Below, one piece after another: positions 1 to 8,604 of a stretch of 64,000 bases of DNA. Position numbers and translations under genes: made by a program. The stretch is from contig NZ_WQNH01000039.1 in NCBI RefSeq assembly GCF_009812055.1, positions 16,330-80,329 on the forward strand, read 5' to 3'. The stretch comes from Chelativorans xinjiangensis. Lineage in GTDB: Bacteria; Pseudomonadota; Alphaproteobacteria; Rhizobiales; Rhizobiaceae. Every line of letters starts with the position of its first letter. Within the stretch, counting starts at the first letter, position 1. The notes under the pieces were generated by a model. It saw nothing but the letters and a program-made list of their open reading frames with translations, had not been told where the DNA came from and searched no databases.

Positions 1-775
1 CGATGGCGGAGGACCTCAGAAGATTGAACCAGTGGCGCAGTGTTATCAGGACTGAACGGAAGCCCGGCCGCGCTATGGAGATTTCCGGCTTGTCGCACAG
101 TCCAGGGCGCGTCACCTGAAAGGCCATTTCGGACACTGCGAACAGTCCGACAACGATGGCGACGATGTGAAACCCGTCAAGCATCTGGTAAGCGCCGAAA
201 GTGAAGCGGTAGCCAGTAGAGAATTCGTCCGTGCCGATGGTGGCGACCAGTAGACCCAGGACTCCGGTCATCAGCCCCTTGAGGACCGAGCCATCTGATA
301 CGACGGCTATGGCGATCAATCCTGTAATCGCTAGGGCCGTATACTCGGGCGGTGCGAAACCGCTGGCGAACCCGGCCAGAAGGGGCGCGAACAGGATCAG
401 CACGACGCCGCCGAAAAGCCCGCCAAGGGCCGAGGCGGAGATGGCGATACCGATGGCGTCCGCGGCCCGTCCCTTCTGCGCCATGGGATAGCCGTCGAAC
501 AGAGTTGCGGCCGCCAGCGGCGTGCCGGGTATCCGCAGCAGAATGGCCGATATCGAGCCGCCGCACGAGCCGCCGATGAAGATCGCGATTAGGAAACCCA
601 TCGCCGCGACAGGCGGCAGGCCGATCGCAACCGGCAGAAGCAGGATGATGCCCATAAGCGGCCCGAGACCGGGAAGCGCTCCGACCATGAGACCGAACAT
701 GACGCCAAGAAAGGTCAGCCCGATCGCCAACGGCGTTGCGACCAGAGTAAGGCCGCTGGCCAGAGAATCCAGCAT
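1..775 (-). CDS. tctA: Tripartite tricarboxylate transporter, large membrane subunit TctA (partial, runs off window)
   Basis: Translating the minus strand from the ATG at 775 gives about 258 uninterrupted residues up to the window edge. The protein starts MLDSLASGLTLVATPLAIGL and holds the glycine-rich TctA core (GLMVGALPGLGPLMGIIL, then FIGGSCGGSISAILLRIPGT) with several hydrophobic segments. TctA proteins are near 500 residues with about 12 membrane helices, so about half is present. With TctB it forms the inner-membrane channel of a TTT secondary transporter fed by a periplasmic binding protein. It lies 10 bp downstream of tctB on the same strand and is clearly the third transporter gene of the operon. 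The missing half is outside the window, not deleted. Confidence 0.93.
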   Translation of the reverse strand, partial: MLDSLASGLTLVATPLAIGLTFLGVMFGLMVGALPGLGPLMGIILLLPVAIGLPPVAAMGFLIAIFIGGSCGGSISAILLRIPGTPLAAATLFDGYPMAQKGRAADAIGIAISASALGGLFGGVVLILFAPLLAGFASGFAPPEYTALAITGLIAIAVVSDGSVLKGLMTGVLGLLVATIGTDEFSTGYRFTFGAYQMLDGFHIVAIVVGLFAVSEMAFQVTRPGLCDKPEISIARPGFRSVLITLRHWFNLLRSSAI

Positions 776-785
776 CGTCGCCACC

Positions 786-1274
786 TTACCAAGGAATGTT
801 TAGCTGGAACACGCCGCCCGGAAGCACGATCTTCAGATACGCTTCGAAGAAGTAGGCGAGCCCAAAAGAGATCACGATCGCCTGCGGCAGGATGCGCATT
901 GGCCTGCGCATCCCGCACAGCAGCATGACCGCAGCCAGCATCGGCACGGTCGTCAGGTGATAGCCAAGCCAACCGAGCAGGGCCAGATAGACGGCGAAGA
1001 TGAGCACCAGCAGAGCCGGCCGGCGCAATTGTTTGGCCGAGGCGGGGGGCTCGTCGGGCGCGCGCCGGATGAACATCAGGATCGACTGAAGCAGTGCCAT
1101 GCCGCCGAGCAGAATCGCAACCGCCTTCGGATAGGCCGCAGCGTTGTCGTAGGGACTGCCCGAGGCGATTCCCTGCTCGACCATGTCTGTCGCGATCTGC
1201 TGAAAGACGATCCCGACGATCACCAGCAACACGGCGACCGTGAGCCAGTTCGCTTGTCTGACGGTGAAGCTCAC
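786..1274 (-). CDS. tctB: Tripartite tricarboxylate transporter, small membrane subunit TctB
   Basis: 162 residues, usual size for TctB, starting with GTG at 1274. Four hydrophobic stretches are visible: about residues 11-27, 50-65, 87-105 and 132-146. TctB sequences are poorly conserved, so the call rests mainly on size, membrane topology and position between tctC (12 bp upstream) and tctA (10 bp downstream). It would sit in the inner membrane with TctA and allow ion-driven uptake of a small carboxylate-type anion. Confidence 0.9.
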   Translation of the reverse strand: MSFTVRQANWLTVAVLLVIVGIVFQQIATDMVEQGIASGSPYDNAAAYPKAVAILLGGMALLQSILMFIRRAPDEPPASAKQLRRPALLVLIFAVYLALLGWLGYHLTTVPMLAAVMLLCGMRRPMRILPQAIVISFGLAYFFEAYLKIVLPGGVFQLNIPW

Positions 1275-1286
1275 AGCCGCCCTCGC

Positions 1287-2288
1287 TCAGTTGCGCAGCT
1301 GCTCTAGCTGTTTCTCTTCCCAAGCGAGCGCGTCGCCCATGGCAGACAACTGTCCGGCCACGGGCCCCACCACCTCCTCATAATCGGCGTGATCCCACTC
1401 CAGCGGGACGAAACCGACACGCTCGATCTTCTCACGCACGTCCTCGCGCGCCATCGCCTTGCTCATCGCCTCCCGGAGCACGGCTACACGGTCCTCGGGC
1501 GTGTCGGGGTGAACCACCCACCAGTTCCAACCCATCGGGGCCAGGCCCGAAAGTCCGAGATCAATATCGAGATCGGCAATGCTGGGTGCGCCGTCATAAG
1601 AGGCCTTCGCGCCTGGCAGTTCCGACAGAACCAGCAGGATGTCGTATCCGTCCTTGTCCTGCAGGTAGGCGCCTACGTTGATGAAGGCGAAGTCAAGCAC
1701 CCCGGCCTGGAGATCCTTCCTTGCGTCGCCATCCGTCTTGTAAGGGATGTTTTGGGCGACCACTCCGTAGGATTGCAGAACCTTGGCGATCACCATATGC
1801 GGGAGGTTGTTGCGCGATCCAGAAGAGTAGCGCAGTTCGCCCGGGTGCTCCCGGCCATATTCCATCATGCCCTCGAAATCGGTCCAGCGATCTTCGCCCT
1901 TCCGGACACCTATCGAGAACGCATTGGAGACGCCCGCGTGAAGCGGTGTGAAGTCCTTGTAGGTCCAGTCCGCGTTACCGAGCAACGGTTGCAGAACCAA
2001 TGGAGCCACATAGCCGTCGATGATCGTGTAGCCGTCGGCGGGTTTGTTCATTGCTGTGCGGAAGGCCTTGGTTCCGGCAGCACCAGGCGTTGAGATCACA
2101 GGGATGGAAACCCCCAACTCGTCACCCATCGCTTCGGCAATGATCTGGCTGACAGACATCGCCACTCCCGCAGTCCAGGGAAAGATGTTCTCGACCGTGC
2201 GTTCCGGGAAGTTGGCTCGGGCTATGCTCGGCAGTGCGATCAGCGCCGCAATGGCAGACACGATCGACAGTTTCAACTTGGATTTCAT
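1287..2288 (-). CDS. tctC: Tripartite tricarboxylate transporter substrate-binding protein TctC
   Basis: 333 residues beginning with a signal peptide (basic MKSKLKLS, hydrophobic core, cleavage likely after SIARA near residue 25). The mature start NFPERTVENIFPW and the NKPADGYTI segment are typical of the TctC/Bug family of periplasmic solute receptors. A strong Shine-Dalgarno (GAGGAGGA) lies just upstream of the ATG. The gene sits 31 bp downstream of the sulfatase gene and 12 bp upstream of tctB, so the four genes probably form one transcript. The ligand cannot be read from sequence; Bug-type receptors bind carboxylates and other small anions. Position after a sulfatase hints at an organosulfate or its desulfated acid. 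Confidence 0.93.
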   Translation of the reverse strand: MKSKLKLSIVSAIAALIALPSIARANFPERTVENIFPWTAGVAMSVSQIIAEAMGDELGVSIPVISTPGAAGTKAFRTAMNKPADGYTIIDGYVAPLVLQPLLGNADWTYKDFTPLHAGVSNAFSIGVRKGEDRWTDFEGMMEYGREHPGELRYSSGSRNNLPHMVIAKVLQSYGVVAQNIPYKTDGDARKDLQAGVLDFAFINVGAYLQDKDGYDILLVLSELPGAKASYDGAPSIADLDIDLGLSGLAPMGWNWWVVHPDTPEDRVAVLREAMSKAMAREDVREKIERVGFVPLEWDHADYEEVVGPVAGQLSAMGDALAWEEKQLEQLRN

Positions 2289-2319
2289 GGTTTCCTCCTC
2301 CTCTGTTTGTTCAGCCTGT

Positions 2320-3912
2320 TCACACGGTTCCGGCGACCATTCCTCCTTCCGGCCGTTCTGTGACTAACGCGTAGTGCGCAAACACCTCCGGCGCTGCGTC
2401 GTGTAACCGAAGATGGTCCTCGATCAGCGACGTTAGCCGCTCGACCGTTTGCGGATCGCGGATCGGCTCTGACTGATCAGGATCCCGTTCGAGATCAAAC
2501 AGGCAAGACCCGTCTTGCCATCTGGCCACGAGTTCAAACCCCGCCTCACCCACTCCTGGCGACATGTGCATGCGCATCAACTTGACCCCCTTGGTGAAGT
2601 CGAAGGGCTCCACAAGTTGGGCGCCGGCTAGTTCCTCGACCGAAAACATGTCCTCGAGGTGTGAGGGCATCACCGTGTAGAGCGGCAGGGCATTTGGTTC
2701 TCGGTTCTCTGGAAAGCGGAAATAGGTATAGCGCCCATCGGTTACGCAAATTGGTCCTGCGAACATGCCGAAGATCGCGCTTTCGCGCTCGCCGTTCTCG
2801 CCGCGCAACAGGCCCTCCATAGAGAACGAGGTGACCTCCTTCGGGACGTCCACCTCATGGAAACCCAGGATAGTCGGCATCAGATCGGTCGTCTGAGTCA
2901 GATCCGACACGCGCGCACCGGCGCGATCTGCCGTGCCGGGATGCCAGATCATCAGGGGGATGTGGGAGATTTCTTCATAGTAGGGCATCTTGTTCTTGCC
3001 CCACCATTCGTGTTCACCCAGCAGAAAGCCGTGGTCGGTGGTGAGGATCAGCGCCGTGTCTTTCCAGGCGTCAGTTTCGTCCATCCAGTCCAAGAGCCGC
3101 CCGAAGTATTCGTCGCACATGGCAACGAGGGCTGCGTAGTTGGCGCGAATCTCCGCCACCTCAAGTTCCGAGTTGGTCACCTTCTCGTACACTGGCCAGT
3201 CGAGTATCCGGCCACCATATCCAGACTTGTAGGCATCGCGGAACCGTTCGGGCGCTGCGAAGGGCTCATGTGGGTCGAAACACTCGATCTGTAGAAACCA
3301 GTCGTCCGCCTCCCTGTTTGTATTCAGGAAGTCGACGGCACGCGCGAAACATTGTGGTGTCGGATACTGTTCCTCCTCCTCAGTGAAAAGCATATTGGTC
3401 GCGTGTCGCGACCGCCTCCAACTGTCCTTCGGGGTGGTCGCCCGCGTTGCCGTCTTGCCTTCCTCCAGGCCGTCGAGCGGGTAGTGGCGTTCATCGAATC
3501 TCTCGCGAAGCCGCGCTACAGGCGGCGTCGTCATCACCTTGACCGGGTCGTATTCCTGTCCACGAACAAAGTCCCAGCTGTCGAACGCGTTGGCATAGCC
3601 CCAGCCGCCATTTTCAAGATAGTGAAGGTGGTCAGACACCAGATGTGTGTAGACGCCGTTTTGCCCCAGAAGCTTCGTGTAGGAGTTGTCGAAGGGCTCA
3701 AGCGGTCCCCATGGCCGGTGCGTAAAATTGAGCCGGCCGGTATGCATGTCGCGCCGCGCGGGCATGCAGGGAAGGCTGCCAACATAGTGCGTGTCGAACG
3801 TGACGGCCCGCTGGGCGAAACGGTCGAAGTTGGGCGTTGCGACGGCTGTTCCGCCGTATGCCCCCAGCGCACGACGGTTCAACGAATCGAAGAGCACGAA
3901 GATCGTCCGCAC
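2320..3912 (-). CDS. Cytosolic type I (formylglycine) sulfatase
   Basis: 530 residues, GTG start at 3912 preceded by GGAGG. The sulfatase signature CMPAR at residues 49-53 fits the C-x-P-x-R consensus whose cysteine is oxidised to formylglycine by a separate maturase (none in this window). Metal-site elements are seen at the N-terminus (FDSLNRR, residues 8-14) and in TTDHGFLLGEHEWWGK. No signal peptide is visible, so hydrolysis of the sulfate ester should take place in the cytoplasm, after import. The gene heads a probable operon with tctC-tctB-tctA and is divergent from a LysR regulator. Substrate unknown; choline sulfate, aryl sulfates or other small organosulfates are possible. Related sulfatase-fold enzymes include phosphonate and phosphate ester hydrolases, so sulfate-ester specificity is inferred. 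Confidence 0.85.
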   Translation of the reverse strand: MRTIFVLFDSLNRRALGAYGGTAVATPNFDRFAQRAVTFDTHYVGSLPCMPARRDMHTGRLNFTHRPWGPLEPFDNSYTKLLGQNGVYTHLVSDHLHYLENGGWGYANAFDSWDFVRGQEYDPVKVMTTPPVARLRERFDERHYPLDGLEEGKTATRATTPKDSWRRSRHATNMLFTEEEEQYPTPQCFARAVDFLNTNREADDWFLQIECFDPHEPFAAPERFRDAYKSGYGGRILDWPVYEKVTNSELEVAEIRANYAALVAMCDEYFGRLLDWMDETDAWKDTALILTTDHGFLLGEHEWWGKNKMPYYEEISHIPLMIWHPGTADRAGARVSDLTQTTDLMPTILGFHEVDVPKEVTSFSMEGLLRGENGERESAIFGMFAGPICVTDGRYTYFRFPENREPNALPLYTVMPSHLEDMFSVEELAGAQLVEPFDFTKGVKLMRMHMSPGVGEAGFELVARWQDGSCLFDLERDPDQSEPIRDPQTVERLTSLIEDHLRLHDAAPEVFAHYALVTERPEGGMVAGTV

Positions 3913-4011
3913 TTGTTCCTCCCTGGCACTTTAGGCCCCAATATTGCGGCGGCAGAGAGATACTGTAAAATCGCTTTTATGGGCACTAGAAATAGATTTT
4001 GGGAATGTCTC

Positions 4012-4935
4012 ATGGACAAGAACCTCCGGGCCTTCATGACGATAGCGAAGGACAGAAATCTCACGTCGGCCGCGAAGATGCTGGGGATCACGCAGCCTTC
4101 ACTGACAAAGCGACTAATCAACCTCGAGGAAACTCTCGGCTGCCGGCTGTTCGTCAGGCACCGACGCGGCATGAGCCTGACTGCAGAGGGCAGGGTTCTG
4201 ATGCGGCATGGAACGCGGATCGAGCAAGAATACCTTCAGGCCCAAGAAGAGCTGCAGGGGTTGATGCATGCTGGTACAGAGGTATTGCGGATAGGTGCCG
4301 GTCCTCTTTTCCATTTGCGCTATGTGGCTCCAGCCTATGCCCGGACAAGGCAGATTTATCCGCAACTGCGGCTGGATCTTGTCGCAGACAACAACTCACG
4401 CACGCTGCCGCTGCTTGTCGACGGTCGGCTCGACCTTGTCCTTGGGGCTCTCGAGCCGGTCGACCCCGACCATTTGATCAGCGTGCTTCCAATGGTGCAG
4501 GTGGAGCAAAGCGTCGTGCTGCGGCAGGACGATCCGCTCGTTGACAACGAGGTTCTACTTCCGCCGCAGATCAAGCAGCTTACATGGGTCGCCTACAGTG
4601 AGCCACGGGACAACAGGCGAATGCTGAGCGACTACTTCGCGGCGCACAACCTCGGTGTTCCTGATTTTGCGGCCACCACCAGCTCTTTCTCGACGGGCCT
4701 CGACATTGTTCGCTGCACGAGTTTTGCGATGATGGCGCCGCTGCAACTCGCGTCCGCTATTGCAGAGCGCGGGCTGAGGGCGATCCCCGCCTCGCCTTCC
4801 ATTTCCCCGCTCGCCGCCGGCGCCTACCTCCGCGAAAGCACCAGAACCATTCCCGCAGTCCGAACCTTCCTGGACGAAGTCGAACGCGAGATTCTGTCAA
4901 CGCCGGGCCAAAATGGACCCACTTGGCTGAAGTGA
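4012..4935 (+). CDS. LysR-family transcriptional regulator, likely controls the sulfatase-tct operon
   Basis: 307 residues from the ATG at 4012 (MDKNLRAFMTIAKDRNLTSA). An upstream in-frame ATG at 3979 would only add 11 residues before the helix-turn-helix. The N-terminal winged helix (AAKMLGITQPSLTKRLINLE, about residues 19-38) is typical of LysR proteins and is followed by an inducer-binding domain to the C-terminus. The gene is divergent from the sulfatase gene with 99 bp between start codons, the standard arrangement for a LysR protein controlling the neighbouring operon and itself. The inducer would be expected to be the transported compound or its product. The longer open frame reaching back to 3352 lies antisense to the sulfatase gene and is not coding. 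Confidence 0.9.
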   Translation: MDKNLRAFMTIAKDRNLTSAAKMLGITQPSLTKRLINLEETLGCRLFVRHRRGMSLTAEGRVLMRHGTRIEQEYLQAQEELQGLMHAGTEVLRIGAGPLFHLRYVAPAYARTRQIYPQLRLDLVADNNSRTLPLLVDGRLDLVLGALEPVDPDHLISVLPMVQVEQSVVLRQDDPLVDNEVLLPPQIKQLTWVAYSEPRDNRRMLSDYFAAHNLGVPDFAATTSSFSTGLDIVRCTSFAMMAPLQLASAIAERGLRAIPASPSISPLAAGAYLRESTRTIPAVRTFLDEVEREILSTPGQNGPTWLK

Positions 4936-5329
4936 GTCGTGCCTACCGCCGTCGCGCAGCAGGGGCGGGAAGCGAAAGAACCGCACAAGGTTTAGGAGAT
5001 GGAACGGTTAGCGTCCGAATGCATGCTTCTCACCTTAAGGCGGAATGACCGCACCTGGCACACCTCGCCCGTGGCATTGATACCAGCGATGTCCGCTTCT
5101 GGAGGACGGCCGACGGAATGACGGGGCACACTGCCAATCGGCTGCAAGGATGGGGCCGGAAGGGGGCCGTCAGCTTTCGGGGCAGGGAGGCGAATAGTGG
5201 ACATTTGGCATCTCCGATGCAGCCTCGTTTGTTTGTGTCACTTTCTGCATATTTGCCGAGACCTCCCTCCTGGGTGTCGGAACCGAAGCAGTTCATGCGT
5301 CCTTTGGATGTCAATCAAAGAGACATTCC
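4936..5329. other. 394-bp stretch with no recognisable gene
   Basis: Only short, compositionally random frames occur here on both strands. A GATGTCCGCTTCTGG-like sequence near 5090 resembles short remnants seen in other gaps of the left part (for example near 14,610). The promoter of the following VOC gene must lie at the right end. No convincing terminator or RNA was seen. Confidence 0.5.
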
Positions 5330-5713
5330 ATGAATGCACTCAACGACAAGTCTTCTTCGGCCATTGTCGCGGTGAGCGACATCGATCGGGCGAGGCGTTT
5401 CTACAGTGATATGCTGGGGCTTGAACTCAACGACGAAGGCATGGAAGGCGTGTTGGTCTACAAGACGGGTGCGACGTATCTCGTCGTCTACCCTTCGCAA
5501 TTTGCCGGCACCAACAAGGCCAATGCCGTGGTGTGGGACTGCGGACCAGATATCGACGCCATCGTTGCCGACCTGGGTGCCAAGGGTGTGACGTTCGAGC
5601 GCTATGAGATGGAGGGCGTGTCATACAAGGACGGAGTCCACGACGCGAGCGGGTTTAAGATGGTCTGGTTCAAGGACCCTGACGGCAACATCCTCCATCT
5701 GAACAGCGCATGA
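5330..5713 (+). CDS. VOC superfamily (glyoxalase/bleomycin-resistance fold) protein
   Basis: 127 residues, normal for a single-domain VOC protein. Two beta-alpha-beta-beta-beta modules are visible: IVAVSDIDRARRFYSDMLGL near the N-terminus and GFKMVWFKDPDGNILHL at the C-terminus, the latter carrying the usual metal-ligand-region motif DPDGN. Members are metal-dependent lyases, isomerases or dioxygenases, or ligand-sequestering resistance proteins; the reaction cannot be assigned. The gene stands alone, 169 bp upstream of a cupin gene on the same strand. Confidence 0.85.
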   Translation: MNALNDKSSSAIVAVSDIDRARRFYSDMLGLELNDEGMEGVLVYKTGATYLVVYPSQFAGTNKANAVVWDCGPDIDAIVADLGAKGVTFERYEMEGVSYKDGVHDASGFKMVWFKDPDGNILHLNSA

Positions 5714-5881
5714 GCGTTTCACCGACGTAAGGAGGGGACGACCAGATAGCGCACTTTGCCGCACCAGATATCCAGAGATTGGAACCGCGATGCAGGGCTA
5801 TTCGGGTCGCGGCCCTGGATACGCCGGCGGGCTTCATACTGAACTGCGAAATACAGAGATGGACCATTCGCGAGAGATGAC

Positions 5882-6271
5882 ATGACGCGCAATGATTTCG
5901 ACGTCAATTCTGTCAGGCCAAGCGGAAGCGCGCCTGCTCAGGCAACGCTTTTCGATCCAGGTGCTGACGGTCCCTGGCGTGGCTCTTTGCCGGGTGAAGC
6001 GCTCGGAGCACCGGTGACCGTGCTCGCTTACGGCACCGACCGCACTGGCGGAGGCCCACGTCTTCACGTGCATCCTTATGACGAGGTGTTTGTCGTGACC
6101 GAGGGTCGGGCCCGCTTTTTCGTTGGAGACACAGTTCTCGACGCGACTGCCGGTCAGGTTGTGTTTGGCCCGGCCGGCATCCCGCACCGGTTCGAAAATC
6201 TGGGACCAGGGCGCTTACAGACGATAGACATCCACCATTCGCCGCGTTGGATCCAGACCGACCTCGACTAG
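5882..6271 (+). CDS. Small single-domain cupin protein
   Basis: 129 residues forming one cupin barrel. Motif 1 is seen as LHVHPYDEVFVVTEGRARFF (two His and one Glu ligand, about residues 61-80) and motif 2 as AGQVVFGPAGIPHRFEN (about 88-104, with the fourth ligand His). The complete metal-ligand set suggests a metal-binding cupin rather than a degenerate one. Substrate is unknown. It follows the VOC gene on the same strand but the 168-bp gap makes co-transcription uncertain. Confidence 0.85.
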   Translation: MTRNDFDVNSVRPSGSAPAQATLFDPGADGPWRGSLPGEALGAPVTVLAYGTDRTGGGPRLHVHPYDEVFVVTEGRARFFVGDTVLDATAGQVVFGPAGIPHRFENLGPGRLQTIDIHHSPRWIQTDLD

Positions 6272-6568
6272 ATGGCCCGGCACTACCACCTAGCACCGTA
6301 GGCGTTTTTATGCCCCCATACAATTTGCGGCGTAGATCCTTGAGACGAAAAGGCTCAACGGCCAACTGGGGGCCGTTTGCTGCCCGTCTGGTTGTGGCGG
6401 CGCAACTATGCAAGCCGCCGTTAACGCTTGCAAGAATCGTTACCCGCGATTGATCCATCTCCAACTTGGCTTCGCCCAGGGTCCGTCAAGGCGCGGAAAA
6501 AGTTCTACCAGGATTGTCGCAAGGCGGACGGGTCGTTCGTCCTAGGGATGGACCCCAAGGAGATCAAA

Positions 6569-7495
6569 ATGACTAAACGCGCCTTACTTTCCATTGTCGC
6601 CGCGGCAACCCTGTGCCTTGCCGCACCGATCGCCACACTGGCGCAGGAGACCTTTCAGATGCCACAGCTCCCAACCCCTATCGAGTCCGGTTTCGCCGAC
6701 GTCAATGGCGTCAAGATCTGGTACCAGACCTATGGCGAGGGCGACCCGTTGATCCTGATTCACGGCGGCTTCGGTTCGGTCGAGATGTTCGGACCCAACC
6801 TCGAAGCCCTGTCGCAGGACCGCAAGGTCATCGGCGTCGACCTCCAGGCACATGGCGGCACCGGTCCGCTCGGCCGCCCCATGAGCTTCGAGGCCATGGC
6901 GACCGACATCGCCGAATTCATCACGACGCTCGGCTACGATAACGCCGATGTCATGGGTTACTCTCTGGGCGGTGCCGTAGCGCTTCGCGTCGCCATCGAC
7001 CATCCGGAGGTCGTCGACCGATTGGTTATCGTCTCGGCTGCCTACGCCTACAGCAACTGGCACGAATACAACTTCGAGGGCATGAGAGCGATCAACGCCG
7101 ATCCCGAGGGTACGGCCGAGAGTATGGTCGGCTCCCCCATGCACCAGGGCTACGTGATGAAGGCGCCGGGCGGCGAGGCGAGCTGGGTCGACGCGGTCAA
7201 GGAGTTTGGTGCCTTCATCGGCACCGACTACGACTGGTCCGCCGAGGTACCCAACGTCACCGCACCGACACTGGTCGTCGTCGGCGACTGGGATGCCGTC
7301 CGTATCGGTGCCGCTACCAGATTTTTCGAGATGCTCGGGGGCGGCGCGCAGGACGCCCAGTGGGACCGTTCCGGAATGGGCCAGAACCACTTCGCGGTGA
7401 TCCCCAACGCCACCCACTACGACATCATCAACTCGACCGCAGTGAGCGAGATCGCGATCCCCTTTTTCGACGGCTACACGCAGCCTCCGCAGTAG
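6569..7495 (+). CDS. Secreted alpha/beta hydrolase
   Basis: 308 residues from the ATG at 6569, chosen because an AAGGAG lies just upstream and translation then starts with a clean signal peptide (MTKRALLSIVAAATLCLAAP, cleavage near LAQ-26). Longer in-frame starts (6428, 6548) lack this. The fold is shown by the oxyanion segment HGGFG (65-69), the nucleophile elbow GYSLGG (Ser132) and a C-terminal catalytic His in NATHYD (His283). The product should be a periplasmic or secreted serine hydrolase; its substrate is unknown. No operon partner is evident. Confidence 0.87.
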   Translation: MTKRALLSIVAAATLCLAAPIATLAQETFQMPQLPTPIESGFADVNGVKIWYQTYGEGDPLILIHGGFGSVEMFGPNLEALSQDRKVIGVDLQAHGGTGPLGRPMSFEAMATDIAEFITTLGYDNADVMGYSLGGAVALRVAIDHPEVVDRLVIVSAAYAYSNWHEYNFEGMRAINADPEGTAESMVGSPMHQGYVMKAPGGEASWVDAVKEFGAFIGTDYDWSAEVPNVTAPTLVVVGDWDAVRIGAATRFFEMLGGGAQDAQWDRSGMGQNHFAVIPNATHYDIINSTAVSEIAIPFFDGYTQPPQ

Positions 7496-7685
7496 CGCAG
7501 TAAAGCGCAATCACTGGGGGCTGGCTCGCTTCAAGCACAGAGGGGGCCGTCTGCTGACTGTCCGGTTCTGGCCGAAAAACTGAGTAAGCCGCCGTTCGGC
7601 AACCGACCCCATGGCGGACACTAAGGCTGCCGTCGCCGATCCCAAAAGCTGCCTCTTCAGCGGTCCGTCAGGCTAATCGCCGTGA

Positions 7686-8216
7686 CTATGCTGGAACGTA
7701 TGTCAACCTGATCACGTCCTCGCCGATACGATCGCTCGCCACGAGGCGCAGCGGGGGCCGCGGGCCGGCGAAGAACGGCTTGCCGCCGCCGAGCACAACG
7801 GGATGGAGGTATAATTGATACTCATCGACAAGGCCCAGGTTGGTCAGACTTCCCGCCAACTCTGGTCCGGAAACTTCAATCACCCCATCGAGTTGAGCTT
7901 TCAACCCGCGTATCGCCGCCTCGACCTCACCCTCGACAAGGGTGGCGTTCGGGCCAACCGACTTCAACGAGCGCGACACGACCCACTTCGGTTGGCTCCG
8001 CCACGCCGCCGCATAGTCACGTTCTGCCTCGTCCCACTCGGAATGATCCTCGTCCCAATACCGCATCACCTCATACATGCGGCGACCGTACACACTGCCG
8101 GCTAGACCGCGCACGTCGTCGATGAAATGACGAAAAAGTACAGGATCGGGTGCAAATGCCGTGTGGTCGACATAGCCGTCCAGCGACTGGTTCAATCCAA
8201 AGACGAGCTTCGCCAT
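7686..8216 (-). CDS. Dihydrofolate reductase-family protein (RibD C-terminal domain type)
   Basis: 176 residues from the ATG at 8216, which is preceded by AGGAGA; the longer frame from 8312 would add 32 unrelated residues. The N-terminus MAKLVFGLNQSLDGYVDH and the segment VSGPELAGSLTNLGLVDEYQLY followed by HPVVLGGGKPFF are the usual landmarks of the YwjB/RibD-C reductase family. Such proteins use NADPH, but most family members have no assigned substrate. The gene stands alone between two gaps containing degenerate sequence. Confidence 0.85.
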   Translation of the reverse strand: MAKLVFGLNQSLDGYVDHTAFAPDPVLFRHFIDDVRGLAGSVYGRRMYEVMRYWDEDHSEWDEAERDYAAAWRSQPKWVVSRSLKSVGPNATLVEGEVEAAIRGLKAQLDGVIEVSGPELAGSLTNLGLVDEYQLYLHPVVLGGGKPFFAGPRPPLRLVASDRIGEDVIRLTYVPA

Positions 8217-8604
8217 ATGGGATCTTCTCCTCGCCATCTTCTCGGAGGCTGCCGAGGGTACGCAAAAATGAAGCGGGCTACAATCCGGCGACCCACTTGC
8301 CGCCATGACCAATTATCAGAAGTCCTCTTTCCGGCCCATCGCGCACAAAGCAGACTATCGCCTAACCACCATGGCAGCCGATTAGGCGACTTCGGGGCCG
8401 AAACCAGACTGTCCGGTTTTGGTGTCTGATCGCGGGAAACTGCCGTTCGGCCAGACGATAAGACGCTCCTAGCAGGCCGAAATGACCGTATCGGCGCGGT
8501 CCTTGGATGAAGCGCTTCGTCCAAGGCCCGCGCGCGGGGCCAATCTGGCAAGCAGATACGTTGCAGGTGGAAGGGCTGCGAATACCCTCATTCTCCCCGA
8601 GTCC
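8217..8604. other. Gap of about 390 bp without a gene
   Basis: No supported coding region. It holds the ribosome-binding site of the reductase gene and, near 8400-8450, a segment GACTGTCCGGTTTTGG ... CTGCCGTTCGGCC that resembles one at 7556-7600, suggesting short degenerate repeats flanking the reductase gene. Confidence 0.45.
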
